Of a stretch of DNA of 64,000 bases, positions 40,563 to 49,263 are shown piece after piece. A program made the position numbers and the translations under genes. The stretch lies in assembly GCA_964474045.1 (NCBI GenBank), contig CAYYRC010000004.1, positions 1 through 64,000 of the forward strand. Direction: 5' to 3'. Position 1 is the first letter of the stretch; each line of letters opens with the position of its first letter. Origin of the DNA: JACJWR01 sp964474045 (GTDB taxonomy: Bacteria; Actinomycetota; Actinomycetes; S36-B12; UBA10799). Under the pieces are notes generated by a model. It had not been told where the DNA came from. It saw only the letters and a program-made list of their open reading frames with translations, and did not search any database.

Positions 40563-40816
40563 GCGCCGAGGGGCTCAACGCCTTCCTCCAGCTCGCCGCA
40601 GCCGACCCCCAGCTGCGCTCGGCCCTGCGTGCGTGCCAGCCCGAGGAGGCGGCGGCGCTCGCCGAGGCGCGAGGCTTCCCGGTGACGGTCGGAGACCTGG
40701 TGCGCTACAAGTCGCGGGCGACCACGTGGCAGCTGCGCGACGACGAGCTCGCCGAGGTGGTGCGCTGGCAGTCGCGGGACCAGGCGTACTGGTGGCAGCG
40801 GATCTGGGAGGCGTAG
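40559..40816 (+). CDS. Nif11-domain protein without a double-glycine tail
   Basis: The 85-residue protein matches the Nif11 leader-like fold: 'GLNAFLQLAAADPQLRSALRACQPEEAAALAEARGFPVTVGDL' (residues 5-47), then 'LRDDELAEVVRW'. Nif11-type leaders precede cores in nitrile-hydratase-leader RiPPs and normally end in a Gly-Gly-type site. Here the C terminus is aromatic-rich ('AYWWQRIWEA') with no GG motif, so it may be an accessory or chaperone-like Nif11 protein, not a precursor. It is translationally coupled to the hydrolase by ATGA. Confidence 0.75.
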   Translation: MSAEGLNAFLQLAAADPQLRSALRACQPEEAAALAEARGFPVTVGDLVRYKSRATTWQLRDDELAEVVRWQSRDQAYWWQRIWEA

Positions 40817-40829
40817 CTCGCTGCCTTCA

Positions 40830-41402
40830 TCACAGCCGCAACCGCCACTGGCAGTCGTCCCAGGGCTCGGCGCCCGGCAGCTCGTCGGCGACGGTCGCCA
40901 CCACCTCCGGCCAGTCCCGCGAGTCGTAGTCGTCACCGCTGAGCCACCCGCCGGGCCGGACCTTCGGCAGCCACGCGCGAATGTCGGACGTCAGGTGGAG
41001 TCGGTCGTGCCGGGCGTCCAGATGCACCCAGTCCAGCGACGCATCCGGGAACAGGCCGGCGGTCGTGACCGAGTCACCGATCACAACCGTGATGGCATCG
41101 GCGAACCCGCACTGGACGATGTGGCGGTGCAGGAAGCCGGCGAACGTGCCGCCGCCCTGCTGGACGGCCGCCGCGTGGTAGTCGCCGGGCACCGGACCCT
41201 CCACTCCGCTACCGCGGCAGGTGTCCACGCCGACGATCGAGATGTGCTTGCCGCTGGCGGCCACCACGTCGGCAAGCGAGCAGACGCTGCGGCCCAGGAA
41301 CAGCCCGACCTCGACGAAGCGGCTGCCGTCGCCGAAGTGGTCCACCGCCTCCTGCTGGGCCACCCGCCAGCGGAACCAGCCCGGTATCTCGTCCCAGTTC
41401 AT
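40830..41402 (-). CDS. class I SAM-dependent methyltransferase (Methyltransf_24-like)
   Basis: A 190-residue compact methyltransferase. It shows 'GSRFVEVGLFLGRSVCSLADVV' (SAM-binding loop near residue 27), 'ISIVGVDTCRGSG' and 'LDWVHLDARHDRLHLTSDIRAWLPKVRPGGWLSGDDYD', where the 'GGWLSGDDYD' block is typical of the family. The N terminus contains 'WFRWRVAQQEAVDHFGDG'. ATG 41402 is preceded by a strong AGGAGGAG site. It lies convergent with the Nif11-like gene, 13 bases from its stop. Confidence 0.82.
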   Translation of the reverse strand: MNWDEIPGWFRWRVAQQEAVDHFGDGSRFVEVGLFLGRSVCSLADVVAASGKHISIVGVDTCRGSGVEGPVPGDYHAAAVQQGGGTFAGFLHRHIVQCGFADAITVVIGDSVTTAGLFPDASLDWVHLDARHDRLHLTSDIRAWLPKVRPGGWLSGDDYDSRDWPEVVATVADELPGAEPWDDCQWRLRL

Positions 41403-41509
41403 GGTGCTCCTCCTGGCTGGCATGCCGGTGCCGGCGCCGGCGAGCTCGACCCTACCCAGTCGACGCCTGCGGCTACCCTGGGGAAGGTCCGTGAGGGTGA
41501 GGAGCCAGC

Positions 41510-42325
41510 GTGACCGAGATGCTGTCGATGCGGTGGCTGCACGCGGCGCGGTCGGCGCGCCTCGGCGGCCTCTCGGCCACCCCCTATGCGGTCAACATCG
41601 GCTGTTGGGATGGCAAGTCGTTCAACGATCCCGTCTATCCGCTCTATCTGGAAGGCTTCGCCGGCGTCGCGATCGAGTGGGGCGACCCACCGGAGCTGGC
41701 CGAGAACCTGGGCGGCCTGGAGGGCGTCACCCTGCTGCCCAACACGTACGTGACACCGGCGTCGATCTGCTCGGTGTTGACCAAGGCCGGCTGCCCCGCC
41801 GTGCCGGACTTCCTGAAGTTGGATATCGACGGCATGGACGGCGACGTCCTCGCGGCGCTGCTGGCCGGCGGGTTCCGGCCGCTGGCCCTGCAGGTGGAGG
41901 TCAACCCGGAGATCCCCCCGCCCTACGCCTTCAACGTGCTCGCCAGCACGTATCTGCGTCCCGGCGGCGCGACGGGCTTCTTCGGCATGTCCCTGCAGTT
42001 CGCCATTGACCTTATCGAGCCGTTCGGCTACACCCTGGTGGGCTTGGACTTCGACACCGAGTACACCCACGATGCGCTGTTCGTGCGCGAGGAGCTGTCC
42101 ACAGCCTTCCCCGGCCTGGAGCCGATCGAGCCGCGGGCGGCTTTCCTGTCGGCGCCCGAGGTGCTGCCGCACATCCTGGGCGCCGACCTGGCACGCAAGC
42201 AGTCGTGGCGGCGTCGCACGGACCGCCACGTGGTCCTGCAGGAGATCTGGGAGGCGATGCTCGACGCCGGCGAGCGCAAGCACGGGCACACCCGGGCTCC
42301 GTTCACGCTGTACCTCAGTAGCTAG
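41510..42325 (+). CDS. FkbM-like methyltransferase-fold protein
   Basis: The 271-residue protein starts with 'PYAVNIGCWDGKSFNDPVYPLYLEG' and carries 'PDFLKLDIDGMDGDVLAALLAGGFRPLALQVEVN', which resemble the SAM-binding 'DxG' and 'K-D-E/G' blocks of FkbM-type proteins. Canonical FkbM has 'KIDVEG'; here it is 'KLDIDGMDG', so assignment is by fold pattern only. The C-terminal third is helical and basic ('LGADLARKQSWRRRTDR'). GAGGAG precedes the GTG start. It lies 71 bases before the large secreted protein. Confidence 0.65.
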   Translation: MTEMLSMRWLHAARSARLGGLSATPYAVNIGCWDGKSFNDPVYPLYLEGFAGVAIEWGDPPELAENLGGLEGVTLLPNTYVTPASICSVLTKAGCPAVPDFLKLDIDGMDGDVLAALLAGGFRPLALQVEVNPEIPPPYAFNVLASTYLRPGGATGFFGMSLQFAIDLIEPFGYTLVGLDFDTEYTHDALFVREELSTAFPGLEPIEPRAAFLSAPEVLPHILGADLARKQSWRRRTDRHVVLQEIWEAMLDAGERKHGHTRAPFTLYLSS

Positions 42326-42396
42326 CGGCTCCGGCTGTCCAAGCGCCCGGCGGCGGCGTAGCGTGGGAGGAGACGGCTGCGAGGGCGAGGTGCGCC

Positions 42397-45300
42397 ATGC
42401 GGACAGCCTCCGGCGGGATTCGCGCCACCCGCATGATCCTGCCTGCCCGCGCTGGGCCGGCGGCCCTCGCCGCGATGGTCTTGCTGGCGGCTCTCGTCAC
42501 CGGCGGGCCCCTTCCGGCGCGTCCGGCGGCGGCCGCCGCGGCCCCGGCGGCTGCTCCCACCTCCCTGGGTGCCAGGCACGCATCGGGCCAGACGTTCCTC
42601 ACCTGGCCGGAGGACCCGGCGCCGGGCCGCAGCTATCACGTCTACCGGGCGCGCGTCCCCATCACCTCGGACAACCTGGCGTCGGCCACGCAGCTGACCG
42701 CCCGTTGGGGACCGTTGCCGGACGACACCTCGCGGAACCACCTGGCCGGACCCGACAGCCCGGCGAACTTCGTCGTCAGCGACCTCGGGGCACCGCTGGC
42801 CGACGGCACGGGATTGTTCGTGCACACGGTCCGGGAGGCCGATGCCGGAGCGGCGTACTACGCCGTGACGACGGTCACCGGAGGTGCGGAGGACCGCGTC
42901 ATAAGGCCCGGATCGAACGCGACCACGGCAGCGGTCGCGGAGGCCGCCGCGACCGCGCAACCGGTGCTGGTCTCCACCCGGAACGGCGGCCTCGGACGCG
43001 TCTACACGCACTTCATGGACTACGCCGAGTGGAACCCGACCCGGCAGGGGTACGCCTACAACTACGCGGTCGGGCTGCCCCGGGGCTACGACCCGTCCGT
43101 GGCCTATCCGATCAAACTCCAGCTGCACGCCTACAACGGACGCTACGTCGCCATCCCCGAGGCCGAGTACGGCTGGCCGGCGATCCAGGTGCTGCCCGAC
43201 GATCCTGCGCTCGGGGCGCCCGACTCGCTCGACACCGGACACACGTGGTGGTTCGGATTCAGCGCCGACCACGACTACCGCACCTCCGCAACGCCTCAGG
43301 CCGGCACCATCGCCAACTTCACCGAGTACCGCGTGCTGCGGGCGGTTGACGAGGTCGCCGCGATGTTCCGCACCGATCCGGCGCGCACCCACGCCTTCGG
43401 GCACTCGATGGGGGCATCGGGCGCGTTCGCCCTGGGCCTGCGCTACGGCAATGTGTTCTCGGCCGTCTACGCCAGCGAGCCGATGACCGACTACCAGCAC
43501 AGCCCGACCTTCATCGAGGAGTGGGAGCGGCTCTGGGGCGCCAAGTCCGACAACCTGCCGATCCGCCTGCTCGGCGGGCATGCAGCGCCGCTGGCGCGCT
43601 TCGGCTCGGGCGGCGGGGACGCTACCGGCGTGTGGGACTGGCAGAACCACCAGGCGCAGGCGCCGCGGCTGGCGCCGCTGGGCACCTCGTATCTGATGTT
43701 CGGCCACGGCAAGGACGACCGCACCATCGACTGGACGACGCAGGGCCGCCCGCTGGTGGCCGCGCTGACCGCGGCCGGGGTGCCGTTCAGCGCCGTGGCA
43801 CGAGCCGACCACGAGCACTCCTGGCTGGGGTTCGACGGCGCCAACCACGACCAGGTCAGCCGCGGCTACGGCGACCTGGGCGACTTCGTGCTGGACCGGG
43901 GGCCGCTGCCGGCGGTCGGTGCCGCGTCGGGCAGCGGTCCGCCGGACCCCACCGACGTCGGCACGCAGTACTACAACGTGGACATCTCGTGGGCCACCGC
44001 GGCCAATGCCCGCGGCGCCGCGCCGGTAGACCGCGCCGACAGGTTCGAGCTCACATTGATGAGCACCTCGGGCGCGGACCAGACCGCCGATGTCACACCG
44101 CGACGGGTGGCCCTGGTGGTGTCCGCCGGCTCCGCCTGGCGATGGCGGGCCACCGACGCGAGCACCGGCGCACCGCTTGGCGCAGGCGATGTCGTGGCGG
44201 CGCGGGACGGCACGGTGAAGATGTCGGGCGTGCCCATCCGCACGGGCACGGGAACGCGCCTGGAACTCGCCGCGACCGCCGGCGGAGCGTCGCCCACCGC
44301 GCTGGACTGGTTCCCGACCACCACCGACGGCAGGGTCCACGCCTTCTCCGACCAGCTGCCGATGAACGAGCTCGACGATGCGCGGGTGGCGTTCGCCGCG
44401 CACAACTACGTCGGCTCGCAGAAGCTCACCGCAACCGAGATCGCCCGGGTGCGCGCGGTCAATCCGGGGTTCGCCCTGCTGCACTACCGGCTCGGCACTG
44501 CGTCCGGCCCGCTGCCCTACATCTTCGGCGGCACCTGGGGCAGCGACTGGCCCGCGGTGGACGGGCACGAGGACTGGTTCGAGCACAACGCGGTCGGCGG
44601 CGCACGCCTGCTGCAGGAACAGAACCAGTGGTACCTGCACGACATCACCCAGTCGGCGTTCCAGTCGTACTGGATCGACTCCACGATCGCCGACATGCGC
44701 GCGACGGGCGCGCAGGGGACCTTCGCCGACAGCTTCACCGCCGGCATCGGGGGGCTGTTGGGCCAAGCCACCGGCGACCCCCGGTTCGACGGCACCGGAG
44801 CTCTCACCGGGCCCTGGATCGGCGCTACCTGGCTGGATCGGCTGGCGGCCTGGGCCCGGCGCGTCCGCACGGCCTACGCAGCCACCCCCGAGGGTTTCCT
44901 GTACGTCCCGAACGTCGACAACCTCACGACGTCGTGGAGCACGCTGGACCTGTCCGCCGTGGACGGCGCCATGCTCGAGGGCTTCGGCCGGGCCGCGCCG
45001 GGCTACGAGGCCGACGCAGCCGAGTACGCCGCCGCGATGGAACGGGCGTTGGCGCTGTCGGCGGCGGGCAAGCTGCTGATCCTGCAGACCGAGCAGATCG
45101 ACGACCGTCACCGGGCGTTCCTGTTGGCCTCGTACTACCTGCTGCAGGGTCGGCGCACCTACTTGAACGTGATCTCCGGCGACTCCCGCGGCATGTACTG
45201 GTGGCCCGAGTACTCCTTGGACCTGGGCGAGCCGCTGGCTGCGGTCGGCCCACTAGCCGCCTACGACGCGGCGGATGGCGCTGTGGACCAGGTCTACCGC

Positions 45301-46677
45301 CGCGACTTCAGCCGCGGCAGCGTGATCGTCAACGGCGCCGACGCCGCGCGCACCGTCGCGCCGCCTGCGGGCAGCTGGTTGCGCGTCCACGGCAGCGGCG
45401 GCGGCCCGGTCACCTCCGCCGACGTGGGCGGCGACGGCAGCTACGTGGGAGGCGGGTTGACCAAGAAGCCTGTGGTCGGGCCGCTGCAGTTGGACCCTGG
45501 CGACAGCGCCATCCTGGTGCGGGCGCCGTCGGGCGCCGGCAGCGCCTTCGTCGCGGTGGCGCCGGCCCGGGTGGCCGACACCAGGATTGCCGCCGGGACC
45601 CCCGGGCCGCTGGCCGCCGGCGAGACGCGCACCCTCAGCGTCGCCGCCGACGTGGGGGGCGCCGGCGTCGTGCCGGCGACCGCCACCGCCGTGGCCTACA
45701 ACCTGACGGTCCCGAACCCGGGCACGGACGGGCATCTGCGGGTGATGCCCGGTGACGAGCCGGACACGGCGACGTCGGCCATCAACGTCCGCCGGGGCGA
45801 GACCATCGCCAACGCCTCCGTGGTGGCGCTCGACGGTGCCCGCCGCATCAAGGTGGCCAACGCCCTCGCCGGCCCTGCCGAGGTGGTGCTCGACGTGCTC
45901 GGCTACTACCTGCCCGCCGAGCAAGGCGCGGGCGACCGCTTCGTGTCCCTGCCGCCGGCCCGGGTGCATGATGCCGCCCTCGCCGCCGAGGGCCTGGTGC
46001 CGGCGGGGGGCGATCGCATCATCAGCCTGGCGCAGTCGGTGGACGGCGCGGCGGCGGTCCCGCCGGGTGCGTCTGCCGCGGCCTACAACGTCACGGTTGC
46101 CGGCGTCTCCGGTCCGGGGCACCTGAGGATCATGCCCGGAGACGCCGCCGGGTCCCCGACCTCCGCGCTGAACTGGGCGGCAGCGGACGAGCGCATCGCC
46201 AACGCCTCCGTGGTGTCGCTCGACGCAGCGGGCCGGATGAAGGTGCATAACGGCAGCGGCGAGCCCGTGCGAGTCGTCGTGGACGTCATGGGCTACTTCC
46301 AACCGGCGGCGGGGGCGCTCTTCCACCCCACGTCGCCGATGCGGGTGGCGGACACCCGGCAACCGGGAGCCGGGGGCGGCGCGCTGACGCCGGGCGAGAG
46401 CCGCGCAATAGCCGTGGCCGGGGCCGGGACGCCGGCAGGCGCCGACGCCGTCGTCGCCAACACGACGGTCACCGGGACCGGAGGGGCCGGGCACCTCCGT
46501 GTGTTCCCGTCCGACGCACCGCTGACCCACACGTCGATGGTGAATTGGCCTGCACCGGGCGTCACCCGGTCGAACGCCGGCGCGGTCCAGGTCGCGGCCG
46601 ACGGCGGCCTATCGCTGTACAACGGCTCCGGGAGCAGCCTGCACGTGGTCGTGGACGTGGTCGGCTACTACCGCTAG
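42397..46677 (+). CDS. large secreted multidomain protein: esterase-like domain, GHL15-like domain, three C-terminal repeats
   Basis: The 1426-residue protein has a signal peptide (to about residue 45), a fibronectin-III-like region ('ASGQTFLTWPEDPAPGRSYHVYRARVP'), an alpha/beta-hydrolase domain with nucleophile elbow 'AFGHSMGASGAFALG' (Ser about 336) and 'LMFGHGKDDRTID', and a TIM-barrel-like domain from about residue 630 to 990 ('HNYVGSQKLTATEIARVRAVNPGFALLHYRLG'), resembling hypothetical glycosyl hydrolase family 15. Residues 1050-1426 are three copies of an actinobacterial surface repeat ('RVADTR...VVVDVVGYY'). Three repeats suggest wall attachment or carbohydrate binding. The ATG follows GGCGAGG. 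Confidence 0.78.
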   Translation: MRTASGGIRATRMILPARAGPAALAAMVLLAALVTGGPLPARPAAAAAAPAAAPTSLGARHASGQTFLTWPEDPAPGRSYHVYRARVPITSDNLASATQLTARWGPLPDDTSRNHLAGPDSPANFVVSDLGAPLADGTGLFVHTVREADAGAAYYAVTTVTGGAEDRVIRPGSNATTAAVAEAAATAQPVLVSTRNGGLGRVYTHFMDYAEWNPTRQGYAYNYAVGLPRGYDPSVAYPIKLQLHAYNGRYVAIPEAEYGWPAIQVLPDDPALGAPDSLDTGHTWWFGFSADHDYRTSATPQAGTIANFTEYRVLRAVDEVAAMFRTDPARTHAFGHSMGASGAFALGLRYGNVFSAVYASEPMTDYQHSPTFIEEWERLWGAKSDNLPIRLLGGHAAPLARFGSGGGDATGVWDWQNHQAQAPRLAPLGTSYLMFGHGKDDRTIDWTTQGRPLVAALTAAGVPFSAVARADHEHSWLGFDGANHDQVSRGYGDLGDFVLDRGPLPAVGAASGSGPPDPTDVGTQYYNVDISWATAANARGAAPVDRADRFELTLMSTSGADQTADVTPRRVALVVSAGSAWRWRATDASTGAPLGAGDVVAARDGTVKMSGVPIRTGTGTRLELAATAGGASPTALDWFPTTTDGRVHAFSDQLPMNELDDARVAFAAHNYVGSQKLTATEIARVRAVNPGFALLHYRLGTASGPLPYIFGGTWGSDWPAVDGHEDWFEHNAVGGARLLQEQNQWYLHDITQSAFQSYWIDSTIADMRATGAQGTFADSFTAGIGGLLGQATGDPRFDGTGALTGPWIGATWLDRLAAWARRVRTAYAATPEGFLYVPNVDNLTTSWSTLDLSAVDGAMLEGFGRAAPGYEADAAEYAAAMERALALSAAGKLLILQTEQIDDRHRAFLLASYYLLQGRRTYLNVISGDSRGMYWWPEYSLDLGEPLAAVGPLAAYDAADGAVDQVYRRDFSRGSVIVNGADAARTVAPPAGSWLRVHGSGGGPVTSADVGGDGSYVGGGLTKKPVVGPLQLDPGDSAILVRAPSGAGSAFVAVAPARVADTRIAAGTPGPLAAGETRTLSVAADVGGAGVVPATATAVAYNLTVPNPGTDGHLRVMPGDEPDTATSAINVRRGETIANASVVALDGARRIKVANALAGPAEVVLDVLGYYLPAEQGAGDRFVSLPPARVHDAALAAEGLVPAGGDRIISLAQSVDGAAAVPPGASAAAYNVTVAGVSGPGHLRIMPGDAAGSPTSALNWAAADERIANASVVSLDAAGRMKVHNGSGEPVRVVVDVMGYFQPAAGALFHPTSPMRVADTRQPGAGGGALTPGESRAIAVAGAGTPAGADAVVANTTVTGTGGAGHLRVFPSDAPLTHTSMVNWPAPGVTRSNAGAVQVAADGGLSLYNGSGSSLHVVVDVVGYYR

Positions 46678-48311
46678 GCGCCACCCTCGGCGCCCGGCTG
46701 CCGGTTGGGGATGCGGCCGGTGAAGAACAGCGCCACCAGGCCGATGATGCCCAGCACTCCCAGGGCGGTGTCCAGCCCGGTGATCCGGGCCGACACGTTG
46801 GCCTCCATCGCTGCCGCCGTCACCTCGGGGCTGGCTCCGCTGGCCGCCAGCGACGCCTCGAGGGAACTGTCCGAGACGAAGGGCACGCCGCTGCTCAGCT
46901 CCACAGTCGCCTGCTCGGCAACCGAGGGCGGCACCGCCGGATTGTTGGTGATCCCGGCGAGGAAGGTCGTGGTGAGGGCCGCGATGAGCACGGAGCCGGC
47001 CAGGGCCGTCCCCAGCGAGGCACCCAGGTTCGTGGCGGTGTTCTGCAGGCCGCCGACCTCACCGCTCTGCTCCTGCGGGACGGCCGACACAGCCACCGCG
47101 CCGAGCTGCGACGCCAGGGCGCCGATGCCCAGCCCCATGAGCAGCATGGGAATCGCGACCACGGCCGCATCGGCGTTGATGTCGATGCCCGACATCAACG
47201 CCAGGATGCCGGCGATCAGCAGCAGCACCCCGATGCGAACCACGCGCCGCGGCGACACGTTCGGCCACACCCGGGGAATCCCGGCGGCGGCCACGAGCAG
47301 CGCCAGCGACAGCGGCACCAGCCGCACACCGGTCTGCAGCGCGCTGAGCTCGAGCACCACCGACAGGAACAGCGGGACGGTGAAGAAGACGCCGGCCTGC
47401 AGCAGGAACTGGAAGAAGAACATGACCAGGCCACCGTTGAGCTGCTCGTTGCGCAGCAGCGCAGGATCCACGAGCGGCTCGCGCTGGCGGCGCAGCAAGT
47501 AGCCCTCCCAGCGGAGGAACAGCCACATGATGAACAGGCCCATCATCATGAGCCACAGCGAAGGCGACATGCCCAGAATCGCCGGGCCGCCCGGCTTCGG
47601 CTGCAGCCATCCCCATTGGCTGGTCTGCAGCACGCCGTAGACGAAGGCGCCCAGCCCGGCGACAGAGAGCAGGGTCCCCACGAAGTCGAGCTTGGGGCGA
47701 TGATCGCTGGGCGCGTCGGCGATCTTTCTGGCCAGCACCAGGATCACCAACACGATGAGCACCTCGGCGGCGAACACCCAGCGCCACGAGAAGTAGGTCG
47801 TCACCAGGCCACCGATCAAGGGGCCCACGGCCACCGCGATGGCGCCGGCGGACGCGATCAGGCCGTAGGCCCGCGCGCGACCCTCCGGCGGGAAGTTGCC
47901 CGCCACCAGCGCCACGATGGCGGGCATGATCAGAGCGGCGCCGATCCCCTCCAGCAGCGACCAGCCGAGCATGAGCACGGTCAGGTTGGGGGCCAGCGCG
48001 GTGGTCAACGAGCCGGCGGCATAGATGATGCAGCCGATGGCGAAGACCCGGCGCCGGCCCAGGATCGAGCCGATCTTGCCACCGGTGATCATGAGGGTGG
48101 CCATCACCAGGGTGTAGAGCGTGATGGCGGTCTGGATCCCGGTGACCGTGGTGCCGAGGTCGTTGGCCACCTGGGCGATGGACACGTTCATGACCGAGCT
48201 GTCCAGAGTCATGAGGAACTGGGCGGCGGACAGCGTGAGCAGGACGGTCCCCGCTGCAGCAGCCGCCCCAGCTCCCGCCGCAGCCGTTGCGGTGTTTCGA
48301 CTCGTGACCAT
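46674..48311 (-). CDS. MFS drug exporter, DHA2 (EmrB/QacA) family
   Basis: A 545-residue 14-helix major-facilitator exporter. It includes 'LSAAQFLMTLDSSVMNVSIAQVANDLG' in helix 1, motif A-like 'GGKIGSILGRRRVFAIGC', motif C-like 'GGLVTTYFSWRWVFAAEVL' (helix 5) and a long C-terminal loop before the last helix. A different protein from the exporter at 8029, with the same family layout. ATG 48311 is six bases from TAGGGT. The stop overlaps the large secreted protein by four bases, and the gene is divergent from the HemB-like operon, so it may export that operon's product. Confidence 0.88.
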   Translation of the reverse strand: MVTSRNTATAAAGAGAAAAAGTVLLTLSAAQFLMTLDSSVMNVSIAQVANDLGTTVTGIQTAITLYTLVMATLMITGGKIGSILGRRRVFAIGCIIYAAGSLTTALAPNLTVLMLGWSLLEGIGAALIMPAIVALVAGNFPPEGRARAYGLIASAGAIAVAVGPLIGGLVTTYFSWRWVFAAEVLIVLVILVLARKIADAPSDHRPKLDFVGTLLSVAGLGAFVYGVLQTSQWGWLQPKPGGPAILGMSPSLWLMMMGLFIMWLFLRWEGYLLRRQREPLVDPALLRNEQLNGGLVMFFFQFLLQAGVFFTVPLFLSVVLELSALQTGVRLVPLSLALLVAAAGIPRVWPNVSPRRVVRIGVLLLIAGILALMSGIDINADAAVVAIPMLLMGLGIGALASQLGAVAVSAVPQEQSGEVGGLQNTATNLGASLGTALAGSVLIAALTTTFLAGITNNPAVPPSVAEQATVELSSGVPFVSDSSLEASLAASGASPEVTAAAMEANVSARITGLDTALGVLGIIGLVALFFTGRIPNRQPGAEGGA

Positions 48312-48384
48312 GCCGTCACCCTAGGCGAGCAGCGTCCGGGTCGAGCGATCGCGGGGAAGACCTCGGCTATGCCACGATGACTGC

Positions 48385-49263
48385 GTGGAGTACATCGAGT
48401 GTCTGTTCGTCGATGCCACCGTGGCCGATGCCGCACCAGGACCGATGCCGGGAGTCGTACACCGCTCCCCCGCAGCTGCGGCGGCACACGCAGAGCGACG
48501 ACTGGGTCAAGGAGTGTCGCGCTTCCTGGTGTTCGGGGTGCCCGCCAGCAAGGGGCTTGAGGGCGCAGCCCGCAGCGACGCGGTTGTGCCGACCTTCCTG
48601 CGGACCACCCGCGAGCGGCTGGGCCCAGACGTCGGGCTGATCGCGGATGTGGGTCTGTCGCCGTACACGACCGACGGCCACAGCGTCATCCTGGGCGACG
48701 ACGGGGTGCCCGACCACGAACGGTCCTACGCGGCGGCGGCGGACCTGGCGTCCGCGTTCGCAGCCGCTGGGGCTGACACGGTTGCGCCATGCCTGTCGCT
48801 GCCCGAGCAGGTCGGCCGCATCGACGACCGCCTCCGCCGCGACGACCTGGCGGCCGCGGTGATGCCCTACAGCGCCAAGTTCTCCTCCGCGCTCTACGGG
48901 CCCTACCGTGCCGCTGTGCGGTCCGCGCTGGGCTCGGCGCGCAAGGCCTACCAGACCGACTACTCCGACATCGACAAAGCTCGGGCTCAGGTGGGTGCGG
49001 ACATCGCCCAGGGCGCGGCCGAGGTGATCGTCAAACCCGCGATGCTGTACCTGGATGTCCTGCAAGAGGTCTGCCGCGACAGCACCGTCCCCGTTGCCGC
49101 CTACCACGTCAGCGGCGAGTACCTGGCCCTCATCCTGGCCGCCGAACATGGCGGCATGGAGCGACAGGAGCTCTTCGACGAGTTTCATGCCGCTGTGCGG
49201 CGGTGCGGCGCGGACGCCGTCATCGGCTACGCGGCCGATGACTTCCTGCGAAGCTCGGGGTGA
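48385..49263 (+). CDS. porphobilinogen-synthase (HemB) superfamily protein, divergent
   Basis: The 292-residue protein has the ALAD fold: 'RFLVFGVPASKG', 'GADTVAP', 'VMPYSAKFSSALYGPYR' with the first active-site Lys (about 165), and 'EVIVKPAMLYLDVLQEV' with the second Lys (about 217), then 'VPVAAYHVSGEYL'. HemB joins two 5-aminolevulinates into porphobilinogen. Here the metal-binding 'DVCLCEYTSHGHC' is 'DVGLSPYTTDGHS' (no Cys), and the 'APSDMMDG' loop is replaced by 'APCLSLPEQVG', so substrates probably differ. The GTG start lacks a ribosome binding site but follows CACGAT by six bases. Its stop overlaps the next start (GTGA). Confidence 0.8.
   Translation: MEYIECLFVDATVADAAPGPMPGVVHRSPAAAAAHAERRLGQGVSRFLVFGVPASKGLEGAARSDAVVPTFLRTTRERLGPDVGLIADVGLSPYTTDGHSVILGDDGVPDHERSYAAAADLASAFAAAGADTVAPCLSLPEQVGRIDDRLRRDDLAAAVMPYSAKFSSALYGPYRAAVRSALGSARKAYQTDYSDIDKARAQVGADIAQGAAEVIVKPAMLYLDVLQEVCRDSTVPVAAYHVSGEYLALILAAEHGGMERQELFDEFHAAVRRCGADAVIGYAADDFLRSSG

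Noticed and set aside
42322..45111. 929-codon open frame antisense to the large secreted protein
   Set aside because: It mirrors the GC-rich third positions of the real + strand gene, is Arg/His/Gly-rich and has no domain; the + strand frame has a signal peptide, catalytic motifs and repeats.
46545..48380. 611-codon + strand frame over the MFS exporter
   Set aside because: Gln/Arg/His-rich shadow of a clear 14-helix transporter on the minus strand.
48385..49263. Annotation as hemB for haem synthesis
   Set aside because: Metal-site cysteines and the conserved 'APSDMMDG' loop are changed, and the neighbours are not haem genes; superfamily name only is safe.
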